Assembly: GCF_002007215.1 (NCBI RefSeq)
Contig: NZ_MUHX01000029.1
Location: 1 to 35,611, forward strand
Direction of reading: 5' to 3'
DNA from: Pyramidobacter sp. C12-8
Lineage (GTDB): Bacteria > Synergistota > Synergistia > Synergistales > Dethiosulfovibrionaceae
DNA: 35,611 nt
The number at the start of each line of letters is the position of its first letter. The stretch's first letter is position 1. Below, piece after piece: positions 23,747 to 31,219 of this stretch. The notes beneath the pieces are model-generated. The model saw only the letters and a program-made list of their open reading frames with translations. It did not search any database and was not told the origin of the DNA. The translations under genes were made by a program, and so were the position numbers.

Positions 23747-25249
23747 ATGGAAAAGTGCGTTCAAGACGCGTTGTTGTTTTTTCTGCCCTTCGCCGCCGCC
23801 GGTTTTTTTCTCATAAAAAACCGGAAGCTCGGCTCGCTGGCGGTACTGCTCGGCTACGTCCTGGCGGCGGCGCAGGCGGTTTGCTGCAAGGTGCTGAACC
23901 GCAATCTCGACTACTTCATTTTCATGCGGCTCGACTGGGACATGCTGCGCATGGCGCCGGTCGTCATGGCGGCGACGAGCGCCGTCTTTATCGCGATCAC
24001 GGCGCTGGTCCTGACCGCCGTCTGGCTGAACTGGACGGGGCGGCTGCGGCGCACTTCGCTCGAGAACCGTCGTTGGCCGCGCCGCTGCCTGCTGGCGCTT
24101 TGCGCGCTGGCGATCGCCTTTTCGCCCGTGACCTCGGTCTATCGGGAGATGCTGAACGTCCGGCGGCAGTTCGCGCGGGCCTCGGCCTGTTCCGAGGCGG
24201 AACTTTTCGCGGCGCTGGGAGCGCGGCGGCCACCTCTCGAAGAAGCCGACCTCGAGGCCGAAGCGGGAAGAAACGTCGTCGTCATCTACTGCGAATCGCT
24301 GGAGACCAATTTTTTGAACCGGGAAGACTTTCCCGCTTCGCTGCCCTGCCTGCACCGCCTCGCCGATTCCGGCTGGACGCTCTGGGACGATTACAAATGC
24401 GTCAGCGGCGCGACCTGGACCATCGGCGCGCTGTACGCGACGCAGACTTCGTTCCCCGCCTTTTTCGGCGGCGCCGGCGACGATATTTTCGACCGGCTGA
24501 AAAGCAGCCGCCTGCCGTCCTGTACGAAGGTGATGCGGCGGGCGGGCTACGACTGCCTGTTTCTGGCGGGATGCGAGCTCGGCTTCGGCGGCACGGGCGG
24601 CCTGATGAAAATGCTGGGCTACCGCGTCAAGGGGTTCCAGGACTTCGAAAAAGGCTGCGAAAAAACGGTCTGGGGCGCGCACGACGCCGACCTGTTCGAG
24701 CAGGCGAAGATCGAATACGCGCGTCTGGCCGCCGCCGGACGGCCGTTCAACCTGACGCTGCTGACGGTCGACACGCACTTTACGAAAGGGCTTCCCGACG
24801 CCCGCCTGAAGGACAAGGTGTCGCCCGCCGTGCCGCCCATGAGCCACGAGTACTGCGTAGCCTGCCTGGATTATCTGCTCGGCGATTTCGTCGACTTCGT
24901 CGGGAAACAGCCGGGCGGACGCGAAACGGCGGTGGTCATCCTCGGCGACCACCTGATGATGGGCAGCGAGAACAACACGCCGATCCTCACACGCCTGAAA
25001 AAACGCGCGCGCACGGTGGCGCTGTTGACGAACCGCCGCCCCGCGGGCAGAGACTCGCACGGCGAGATCGGCTTTTACAACATTCCCGGACTGATTCTCG
25101 ATCTGGCCGAAATCAAGCATAACGCGCCGTTCCTCGACGATCTCGCGCCCAACCTTTCGCCGCGCGCGATCGAAACGCACAGCGCCGAACTGACCGCCCT
25201 CAACCTGCGCCTGACCGGCCGGGATGAGGCGGCGTCAGAGGCGGAATGA
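23747..25249 (+). CDS. OpgB/MdoB-like phosphoglycerol transferase (alkaline-phosphatase superfamily)
   Basis: This 500-residue inner-membrane protein has four N-terminal helices (about residues 8-24, 30-47, 65-92, 107-124) and a large periplasmic catalytic domain. Motifs in order: NVVVIYCESLETNFLN (metal-binding Glu), SGATWTIGALYATQTSFP (Thr nucleophile in WTI), MRRAGYDCLFLAGCELGFGG, VWGAHDADLFEQAK, LTLLTVDTHFTKG, and VVILGDHLMMGSENNTPIL (metal-binding Asp-His). The spacing and wording resemble E. coli OpgB, which moves phosphoglycerol from phosphatidylglycerol onto periplasmic glucans, more than LtaS. The acceptor here is unknown and could be a surface polysaccharide. The ATG at 23747 with GAAAGG upstream is preferred to an earlier in-frame GTG at 23690. 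Monocistronic. Confidence 0.85.
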   Translation: MEKCVQDALLFFLPFAAAGFFLIKNRKLGSLAVLLGYVLAAAQAVCCKVLNRNLDYFIFMRLDWDMLRMAPVVMAATSAVFIAITALVLTAVWLNWTGRLRRTSLENRRWPRRCLLALCALAIAFSPVTSVYREMLNVRRQFARASACSEAELFAALGARRPPLEEADLEAEAGRNVVVIYCESLETNFLNREDFPASLPCLHRLADSGWTLWDDYKCVSGATWTIGALYATQTSFPAFFGGAGDDIFDRLKSSRLPSCTKVMRRAGYDCLFLAGCELGFGGTGGLMKMLGYRVKGFQDFEKGCEKTVWGAHDADLFEQAKIEYARLAAAGRPFNLTLLTVDTHFTKGLPDARLKDKVSPAVPPMSHEYCVACLDYLLGDFVDFVGKQPGGRETAVVILGDHLMMGSENNTPILTRLKKRARTVALLTNRRPAGRDSHGEIGFYNIPGLILDLAEIKHNAPFLDDLAPNLSPRAIETHSAELTALNLRLTGRDEAASEAE

Positions 25250-25348
25250 AAGACGCCGCGAAAGCGAGAAATCGGTGTTATTTCAACAACATGATTCGTG
25301 ATCCGTTGAAAGCACGATGACGGAGGATAACGGAAGGAGCAAGATATC

Positions 25349-25711
25349 ATGGAAGCGATTCTCGGCAACGTGATGGTCGACTGCAACGACGAAACGGGAC
25401 TGCAAAATTTTTACGCCGAACTGCTGGGCTGGGAAAAGTGCGTGCTGTTCGAGCGGCCGGCGATCAGGAGTTCAGGCGGCATCGTCTTCTTGTTCATTCA
25501 GGAGGAAGATTACGTGCCGCCCGTGTGGCCGGAGGAAAAGGGGAAACAGCAGAAGCAGATGCACTTCGACTTTCAGGTGGAGGATCTGCCGGAGGCGGTG
25601 AAAAGGGCCGAGGCGTTGGGCGCGGTCAAAGCCACGGCGCAGTTCGGCGGCGCGCAGTTCGTGACCATGGTCGATCCGGCCGGGCACCCGTTCTGCCTGT
25701 GCCGGAAGTAA
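25349..25711 (+). CDS. VOC-family (glyoxalase-like) protein
   Basis: This 120-residue protein is a single vicinal-oxygen-chelate fold with two beta-alpha-beta-beta-beta units: AILGNVMVDCNDETGLQNFY and AELLGWE in the first, MHFDFQVEDLPEAVKRAEAL in the second, ending FVTMVDPAGHPFCLC. The closing DPAGHPFCL motif is typical of the glyoxalase_6-like group. The His and Glu metal ligands of true glyoxalase I are not obvious, so it may be a binding protein or dioxygenase-like enzyme. The ATG at 25349 has AAGGAG 10 bases upstream. It stands alone between the OpgB-like gene and a MITE copy that starts 15 bases after its stop. Confidence 0.85.
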   Translation: MEAILGNVMVDCNDETGLQNFYAELLGWEKCVLFERPAIRSSGGIVFLFIQEEDYVPPVWPEEKGKQQKQMHFDFQVEDLPEAVKRAEALGAVKATAQFGGAQFVTMVDPAGHPFCLCRK

Positions 25712-25726
25712 TGCCGGTTTTCGTTA

Positions 25727-25886
25727 ATACTAATTCTTGATAGAAAGTATTAACATAGTTTCCCGGGCGCTGCGGAGGAGTTCAGTCGCTCGGGACTCCC
25801 TCGACCGCGGCGCGGTCTGCGCAGCTCGCTTTGTGAATCTCCCCCGCAGCGCCTCTGTATTCGGCATTTTGATTGAGAAATAGTAT
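25727..25886 (-). repeat. MITE-like dispersed repeat, copy 3 (inverted)
   Basis: This 160-bp element is the reverse complement of copy 2 (14737-14896) with about four differences, one of which lies in the 15-bp stem and two in the small GACCG/CGGTC hairpin. Its termini are identical to those of copy 2. It begins 15 bases after the VOC gene stop and may have displaced that gene's own terminator. Any short open frame across it is a by-product, since the same peptide-like reading appears in copy 2. Confidence 0.8.
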
Positions 25887-25913
25887 AAAAAGCGCGAAAC
25901 GCCGTAAAAGGCA

Positions 25914-25965
25914 AAAAGCGTCCGGAAGTCGATGGCATCTGGTCCATCGGCTTCCGGACGCTTTT
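25914..25965 (-). terminator. Terminator of the IclR gene
   Basis: A 22-bp stem with one mismatch (AAAAGCGTCCGGAAG...CGATGG) closes an 8-base loop. On the minus strand it is followed by GCTTTTTGCCTTTTAC. It lies beyond the IclR stop with parS between them. The arms resemble the hairpins at 4432 and 17412. Confidence 0.7.
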
Positions 25966-25967
25966 AA

Positions 25968-25983
25968 TGTTCCACGTGGAACA
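25968..25983. other. parS-like ParB binding site, copy 2
   Basis: TGTTCCACGTGGAACA, a perfect palindrome identical to the site at 4412, is intergenic between the IclR terminator and the IclR stop. Two exact 16-mers within 22 kb are not expected by chance. Confidence 0.8.
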
Positions 25984-26029
25984 TTTCTGCCCGCCGGTCG
26001 AGAGCAGGCAAGCTGCGACTGGCGGCGGT

Positions 26030-26848
26030 TCATTCGTCCCGCCGCGGCATCTTGGGCACGAACTTTTCCGCGCCGGCGGTCATCGACTGGATGTAGGCGG
26101 CCGCCTTCCGCAGCGCGGGCACGGCTTTTTCGATCAGTTCCGGCGTGAGGCGTTCCGTGGTGCTGGCGAGGCCGAGCGCGCCGAGCAGCTCGCAGCCGGC
26201 GCCGAAAACTGGCACGTCCAGCGCCGCAGTGCCGTAGGTGCGCTCTTCGCGCGAGACGGCGTAGCCGCGTTCCAGCGTCTTTTCAATGGCGCGCAGCACT
26301 TCGTCGGCGGTCGTCGGCGTGTGTTCGGTATAGCGGGGATAGGGCGCGGCGGCGAGGATTTTGGCGCGCAGTTCCGCCGGCCCCCAGGCAAGCATCACTT
26401 TGGAGGCGGCGCCGTAGGGGAACTTCGCCTCGCTGCCCTCGGGCGTGACGTAGCGCATCAGCTGCGCGCGGCAGACGGAACAGATGCAGAGGCGCCGATC
26501 GTTGCGGATGATCTGAAACGAGACGTTCTCGTCCAGTTCGCGGGCCAGTTGTTCCAGCTGCGGGCGCAGTACGTGGAGCAGCGGATTGTGCCGCTCGAAC
26601 GCCTTGCCCAGCGACAGCACGCGGGGGCCGAGCACGTAGCGGGCGTCTTCGCCGCGGCGGATCACGTAGCCCATCTGCTCCATCGTGCCGCACAGACGCA
26701 TGACGCGGGATTTGTGGATGCCCAGAGCGCCGCTCAGCTCCGTCAGCGAAGCCGAGCCCTCCGTTTCGAGAAAATCGAGCGCTTCGAGACTGAACACGAC
26801 CGAGGCGTTCAGCCGTTCGGATTCTTTGACGCGGTTTTTCAGCTCCAT
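26030..26848 (-). CDS. IclR-family transcriptional regulator
   Basis: This 272-residue protein has an N-terminal winged helix (about 15-75: VVFSLEALDFLETEGSASLT, then ELSGALGIHKSRVMRLCGTM). An IclR effector-binding domain follows (about 85-260), with FQIIRNDRRLCICSVCRAQL, FPYGAASKVMLAW and GYAVSREERTYGTAALDVPV. The ATG at 26848 has AAGGAGG 12 bases upstream. The same frame stays open antisense far upstream to 31057, but that extension is not real. It is divergent from the M20/YfcC genes; the intergenic region holds a promoter and two direct 11-mers, so it probably controls that unit in response to a small organic ligand. Confidence 0.93.
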   Translation of the reverse strand: MELKNRVKESERLNASVVFSLEALDFLETEGSASLTELSGALGIHKSRVMRLCGTMEQMGYVIRRGEDARYVLGPRVLSLGKAFERHNPLLHVLRPQLEQLARELDENVSFQIIRNDRRLCICSVCRAQLMRYVTPEGSEAKFPYGAASKVMLAWGPAELRAKILAAAPYPRYTEHTPTTADEVLRAIEKTLERGYAVSREERTYGTAALDVPVFGAGCELLGALGLASTTERLTPELIEKAVPALRKAAAYIQSMTAGAEKFVPKMPRRDE

Positions 26849-26924
26849 GCGGAGTCCTCCTTGCGGGACGGCGTTCGCCGCAAAAGCGGGCGCGCCGCCG
26901 GCGCGTTGAATTTCGGCGGGAGGC

Positions 26925-26952
26925 TTGACAACCTTCGCTGGCTTGCTAAAAT
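26925..26952 (+). promoter_or_regulatory. Promoter of the M20 amidohydrolase-YfcC operon
   Basis: A perfect TTGACA (26925-26930), 16-base spacer and TAAAAT (26947-26952), about 95 bases before the ATG at 27047. Confidence 0.6.
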
Positions 26953-26965
26953 AATAGCAATTTTT

Positions 26966-26997
26966 AAAAATAGAATCAAGTGTCGTAAAAATAGAAT
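26966..26997. promoter_or_regulatory. Direct repeat operator candidate for the IclR protein
   Basis: AAAAATAGAAT occurs at 26966-26976 and 26987-26997, offset by 21 bases (two helical turns), just downstream of the promoter -10. The position suits repression; binding by the IclR protein is inferred. Confidence 0.5.
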
Positions 26998-27046
26998 TTT
27001 TTGCGGGCGTCATTTTAAGTGAATCGCATGAAACGGAGGATTCTCG

Positions 27047-28237
27047 ATGAAGGAAAAAATGTTTGCGCTGATCGACGCGTTGAAGCCGGAGCTGTCGGCG
27101 ATGTCCGACGACATTTACGATCATCCCGAGGTCGGCCTGACGGAGGTCCACGCCTCGTCGCTGCTGACGGGATGGCTGGAGAAGCGCGGCTTCGCGGTGG
27201 AGCGCGGCGTCGGCGGCCTGCCCACGGCCTTCCGCGCCGTGTACCGCCGCGGCGAAGGCGGCCCGCGCATCGGCCTGCTCTGCGAGTACGACGCGCTGCC
27301 CGCGCTGGGGCACGCCTGCGGCCACCAGATGCAAGGGCCGTGCATCCTCGCGGCCGCCGCGGCGCTGAAGGATTCCGACCTGCCCGGCCCGTTCTCGGTG
27401 GTCGTCTACGGCACGCCCGCCGAGGAGACGGAGGGCGGCAAGATCCTCATGATCAAAAACGGCGACTGCTTCCACGACATCGACGTGGCCCTGATGATGC
27501 ACGGCAGCGGCGAGACGACGACCGACATCAAATCGATGGCGCTGACGAACTTCTTCGTCGCCTATCGCGGCACGGCGGCGCACGCGGCGATCAAGCCCGA
27601 ACTGGGGCGCAGCTCGCTGGACGCGATGTCGCTGGCGTTCCACGGCGTGGAGTGCCTGCGCGAGCACGTCAAGGAGGACACGCGCATCCACTACAACATC
27701 ACGGACGGCGGCGGCACGGGCGCGAACACGGTGCCGTCTTTCACCAAAGCGCAGTTCTACGTGAGGTCCTACAACCGCGCCTATCTGGAGAGCGTGATCG
27801 CGCGCTTCCTCAAGGTGCTGCGCGGCGCGGCCATGATGACGGAAACGGAAGTGGAGATCGAGCGCCGCAAGGACGTGGACAACAAAATCCCGGCGTTGAA
27901 GCTGAACGACGTGATCATGGAAAACGCGCGCGCCGTGAACGCGCCGGCGATCCGCCCGCCGCGCCAGAAGACCGGCTCGACCGATCTCGGCAACGTCATG
28001 CAGCTCATGCCGGGTTCGTGCATCCGCGTGGCCTTCGTGCCCGAGGGTTCGCCCTCGCACTCGCAGGCGTACCTCGACGCCGGCAAGACGGATACGGCCC
28101 ACAGCGCCATCGTCACCGGCGCCAAGGTGCTGGCCGCCACGGCGGCCGACCTGATCTCCGTCCCCGGTCTGCTGGACGAAATCAAAAAAGAGTTCGCAAC
28201 GCGCAAGGCGCAGCTCGAGGCTGAGTCGCGCGCGTAG
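27047..28237 (+). CDS. M20-family amidohydrolase (AbgB/M20D type)
   Basis: This 396-residue metal-dependent amidohydrolase has the M20 catalytic pieces: DDIYDHPEVGLTE at the N-terminus, LLCEYDALPALGHACGH with Cys91 and His93, the general base pair in TPAEETEGG (Glu126-Glu127), and a lid domain around ALTNFFVAYRGTAAHAAIKP. The CEYDALP/ACGHQMQG form resembles p-aminobenzoyl-glutamate hydrolase subunit B and related enzymes that cut N-acyl or peptide bonds of amino acid conjugates. There is no signal peptide. It is first in the operon, after an IclR-type control region, and is followed after 63 bases by a YfcC-type carrier. The exact substrate is unknown. Confidence 0.9.
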   Translation: MKEKMFALIDALKPELSAMSDDIYDHPEVGLTEVHASSLLTGWLEKRGFAVERGVGGLPTAFRAVYRRGEGGPRIGLLCEYDALPALGHACGHQMQGPCILAAAAALKDSDLPGPFSVVVYGTPAEETEGGKILMIKNGDCFHDIDVALMMHGSGETTTDIKSMALTNFFVAYRGTAAHAAIKPELGRSSLDAMSLAFHGVECLREHVKEDTRIHYNITDGGGTGANTVPSFTKAQFYVRSYNRAYLESVIARFLKVLRGAAMMTETEVEIERRKDVDNKIPALKLNDVIMENARAVNAPAIRPPRQKTGSTDLGNVMQLMPGSCIRVAFVPEGSPSHSQAYLDAGKTDTAHSAIVTGAKVLAATAADLISVPGLLDEIKKEFATRKAQLEAESRA

Positions 28238-28300
28238 GTACAAGCGTCGCGGTCTTTTGGGTTTTATCGTTGGAAGCGAATTTATGAGGAGGGGTTCGTT

Positions 28301-29710
28301 ATGTCCGAAGAAGTGAAGGCGGCTGTTCCCGCAAAGCCAAAGAAGGCGATGAACACGCTGGTGATCATTTTCGCCGTCGTCGTGGCCGCCTGCCTGGCGA
28401 CGTGGATCATTCCCGCCGGCGAGTTCGACCGCGTCAAAGTCGGTTCGCGCTCCGTCGTCGACGCGGCGTCGTTCCACTGGGTAGAGAAAAGTCCCGTCAA
28501 TCCGCTGCTGATCCCACTGCACATCGCCAGGGGCGCCAAGAGCGCCGTCGATCTGCTGTTCATGCTGCTGTGTTCCGGCGCGGCCTTCGCCGTCGTCATC
28601 AAGTCGGGGGCCATGCACTCGTCGATCGGCACGCTGGCGCTGAAATATCGCGAGCGCAAATCGATGTTCGTGCTCTCGATGTTCGTGCTGTTCTGCTTCA
28701 TCATGCTCACGCGCGGCCTCGTCGAATTCGTGGCCTTCGCGCCGGTGCTGGTGATGATCTGCCTGGCGCTGGGGCTCGATTCGGTCACCGCCGTCGCCAT
28801 CATGACCGGCGGCACGGCCGTCGGCTTCGCCACCGGCATGCTCCAGCCCAGCACGACGCTGATCGCCCAGGAGCTGGCGGGGCTGGCTCCCTTCTCGGGG
28901 CTGTGGTACCGCGCCATCTGCTTCGGCCTGTATATGGTTCTCACGGGCTTTTTGATCTGGCGCTACACGGTGAAGATCTCCAACGATCCTACGGCTTCGC
29001 CCATGTACGACCTGGACAAGGCTGAGAACCTCGGCGATTCCGACGCGATCGAGGCCTACGGCCCCATGGACGCGAGCAAGTGGCTGGTGACGCTGGCGAC
29101 CGTGGCGGCAATGGCGCTGATGGTCTACGGCAGCATCCGGTGGAAGTGGAAATATCAGGAGCTTTCCGCCACGTTCATCGGCCTGGCCATCGTCGCCGGT
29201 CTGTGCGCGCGCATGTCGCCGTCGGCGATCGCCAAAACCTTCGTGGACGGCGCCAAGACCATGGTCATGGTCTTCTTCCTCGTCGCGGCGGCGCGAGCCA
29301 TCTCTTCGATCCTCGCCGACGGCAAAGTGCTCGACACGATCGTCTACGCCCTCGGCGAAGCGCTCAAGCTTGTTCCCGCGTGGCTTCAGGCCCCGGCCAT
29401 GTTCATCGCCAACCTGCTGATCAATACGGTGATCCCCTCCGGCTCCGGCCAAGCGGCGGCCGTGATGCCGATCATGCTGCCGCTGGCCGACATCATCGGC
29501 ATGACCCGGCAGACGGCCATCCTCGCCTTCAACTTCGGCGACGGCTTCTGCAATTGGGTCATCCCCACCAGCTCGGCGCTGATGGCGGTGCTGGGCATCG
29601 TCAACATGCCCTTCGAGCGCTGGATGAAGTACAGCTGGCGCGTTTTCCTCTGGTGGGTGGCGCTGGGCTGCGTGCTCGTCTCCGTCGCTCACATGATCAA
29701 GCTGGCGTGA
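28301..29710 (+). CDS. YfcC/DcuC-superfamily membrane carrier
   Basis: This 469-residue protein with about 11-12 membrane helices belongs to the YfcC group of the C4-dicarboxylate/arginine carrier superfamily. Features are WIIPAGEFDRV after helix 1, LLCSGAAFAVVIKSGAMHSS, MTGGTAVGFATGMLQPST in the first half, and VIPSGSGQAAAVMPIMLPLA, NFGDGFCNWVIPTSSALMAV in the second. These mirror-like loops with Gly/Ser/Pro-rich tips are the substrate sites of this fold. The ATG at 28301 has GAGGAGG upstream. Sitting between two M20 amidohydrolases, it probably imports their substrate or exchanges it for a product. A terminator follows at 29725. Confidence 0.9.
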   Translation: MSEEVKAAVPAKPKKAMNTLVIIFAVVVAACLATWIIPAGEFDRVKVGSRSVVDAASFHWVEKSPVNPLLIPLHIARGAKSAVDLLFMLLCSGAAFAVVIKSGAMHSSIGTLALKYRERKSMFVLSMFVLFCFIMLTRGLVEFVAFAPVLVMICLALGLDSVTAVAIMTGGTAVGFATGMLQPSTTLIAQELAGLAPFSGLWYRAICFGLYMVLTGFLIWRYTVKISNDPTASPMYDLDKAENLGDSDAIEAYGPMDASKWLVTLATVAAMALMVYGSIRWKWKYQELSATFIGLAIVAGLCARMSPSAIAKTFVDGAKTMVMVFFLVAAARAISSILADGKVLDTIVYALGEALKLVPAWLQAPAMFIANLLINTVIPSGSGQAAAVMPIMLPLADIIGMTRQTAILAFNFGDGFCNWVIPTSSALMAVLGIVNMPFERWMKYSWRVFLWWVALGCVLVSVAHMIKLA

Positions 29711-29724
29711 CCCCGGCGTAAAAA

Positions 29725-29757
29725 AAGAGAGCGTCCGCGCCGTGCGGGCGTCCTCTT
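29725..29757 (+). terminator. Terminator-like hairpin after the YfcC gene
   Basis: A 14-bp stem with one mismatch and two G-U pairs (AAGAGA-GCGTCCGC with GCGGGCGT-CCTCTT) and a short loop. The plus tail is weak; the A run before it would serve the minus strand. Confidence 0.5.
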
Positions 29758-29764
29758 CACGTAT

Positions 29765-29792
29765 TTGCCGACGGCAGGCGACGGAGTATAAT
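29765..29792 (+). promoter_or_regulatory. Promoter of the second M20 gene
   Basis: TTGCCG (29765), a 16-base spacer and a perfect TATAAT (29787-29792), 27 bases before the ATG at 29819. The second amidohydrolase can therefore be made independently. Confidence 0.6.
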
Positions 29793-29818
29793 GGGAATCG
29801 ACAGGAAGGTGACTTACG

Positions 29819-30988
29819 ATGAACCGTATTCCGATAGAAGACGAGATCGCGGCGCTGCGGCGCGATCTGCACCGTCATCCCGAGCTGAGCGGGCAGGAGA
29901 CGCGCACGGCGGGGCTTGTCGCCGCCGAACTGGAACGGCTGGGGCTGACGGTGATCCGCGCGCCAGAAAAGGGCAACAGCCTGCTGGGCGTGCTGGACAC
30001 GGGACGCGCCGGCAAGACGCTGGCGCTGCGCGCCGACATGGACGCGCTGCCGCTGCAGGAGAACGCCTGCAACCTGAAAGGGGCAAAAGCGGTCGTCTCC
30101 GAAATCGACGGCGCGGCGCACATGTGCGGGCACGACTTCCACACCGCGGGCATGCTGGCGGCGGCGCGGCGGCTGACGGCAATCAAAGAACAACTGGCCG
30201 GGCGCGTAATTTTCTGCTTCGAGTCGGGCGAGGAGATGGGCCTGGGCGACGACGCGCGCGCCCTGCTGGCGGAGCTGAAGCCGGTGGACGCGATTTTCGG
30301 CGTCCACGTGCAGGCCGCTTTCCCCTGCGGCGCCGTGGTTGTGATCGACGGATCCTGCACGGCGGGCTGCGAGACGTTCGCCGTTAAGGTTCGGGGCAAA
30401 AGCGCGCACGGCGCCACGCCGCACCTCGGGCTCGACCCGATCAACTGCGCCGCGCAGATCCTCTGCGGGGCCAATTCGATCATCTCGCGCCGCGTCAACG
30501 CCCGCGAGGCGGCGGTGCTGACGGTGTGCAACTTTCACGGCGGCTCGACGTGGAACCGCATTCCCGACGAGTGCCGCATGGAAGGCAGCCTGCGCTTTTT
30601 CAGCGAACAGGTGGGGCGCGACCTGCACGCGTTGCTCGAACAGACCGCGGCCGGGACCGCCGCGGCCAACGGTTGTACGGCCGAGGTGCACTGGCGCAAC
30701 TGGTGTCCGCCCTCGGTCAACGACGTGGCGCTGGCGGCGCTCGCCCGCAGGGCGGCGGAAGAAATCGGCGCCGAAGTGATCGCCGGCGAGTCGTGGATGG
30801 CTTCCGAAACGTTCGCGCGCTACCGCGAGATTGGTCCCGAAGTGTTGGCTTTCGTGGGCTGCGCCAATCCCGACACGGGCTGCGGCGCGCCCCAGCACAG
30901 CGACCAGTTCGACGCCGACGAGGACTGCCTGGCGGTCAGCGCCGCGCTGACGGTGCAGTTCGCGCAGGAGTTCCTGGGCGAGGCTTGA
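29819..30988 (+). CDS. M20-family amidohydrolase (M20D, hippurate-hydrolase-like)
   Basis: This 389-residue protein carries the M20D catalytic set: LHRHPELSGQE at the N-terminus, LALRADMDALPLQE, MCGHDFHTAGM with Cys103, His105 and His108, and ESGEEMGLG with Glu138-Glu139. The lid domain has VRGKSAHGATPHLGLDPINC. The last metal ligand is in APQHSDQFD near the C-terminus. The family cleaves N-acyl amino acids such as hippurate or acetylated amino acids. The ATG at 29819 has AGGAAGG upstream and its own promoter. It belongs functionally with the upstream M20 enzyme and carrier: two related hydrolases of different subtype around one carrier suggest conjugates handled in two steps or two substrate classes. 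Confidence 0.92.
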   Translation: MNRIPIEDEIAALRRDLHRHPELSGQETRTAGLVAAELERLGLTVIRAPEKGNSLLGVLDTGRAGKTLALRADMDALPLQENACNLKGAKAVVSEIDGAAHMCGHDFHTAGMLAAARRLTAIKEQLAGRVIFCFESGEEMGLGDDARALLAELKPVDAIFGVHVQAAFPCGAVVVIDGSCTAGCETFAVKVRGKSAHGATPHLGLDPINCAAQILCGANSIISRRVNAREAAVLTVCNFHGGSTWNRIPDECRMEGSLRFFSEQVGRDLHALLEQTAAGTAAANGCTAEVHWRNWCPPSVNDVALAALARRAAEEIGAEVIAGESWMASETFARYREIGPEVLAFVGCANPDTGCGAPQHSDQFDADEDCLAVSAALTVQFAQEFLGEA

Positions 30989-31029
30989 ACAAAGGCCGCC
31001 ACGGAGAAAAGCAAAAAAAGACGAAATCG

Positions 31030-31086
31030 CGTCGCAAAAGAGAGCGGCCGCAGTCAAAAAAACTGCGGCCGCTCTCTTTTGCGACG
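31030..31086. terminator. Very strong hairpin terminator after the second M20 gene
   Basis: A perfect 25-bp stem (31030-31054 with 31062-31086) closes an A-rich 7-base loop. The stem contains AAAAGAGAG/CTCTCTTTT, so either strand ends in a T4 within the right arm. It separates the M20 gene from the convergent aminotransferase gene. The bases 31087-31219 hold only short GC-rich inverted repeats. Confidence 0.75.
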
Positions 31087-31219
31087 CTCTCGAACGTCCC
31101 AGCCGTGAAATATAAATAAGTTTTCAGAAAATATTTTTCATGCGGGAACGCCGAAAACGCTTTTGATTTGTGCCGCGAAGCGGCGGTAAGTTCTCCGTAC
31201 CTCCGCAGCGGCTTTTGTT

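Noticed and set aside
26849-31057. A minus-strand frame that stays open for about 1,400 codons upstream of the IclR gene
   Set aside because: It runs antisense through two M20 genes and the YfcC gene, which have clear motifs. Open antisense frames are common in GC-rich DNA with strong third-position bias, and the translation is low-complexity (Arg/His/Gly/Asp-rich).
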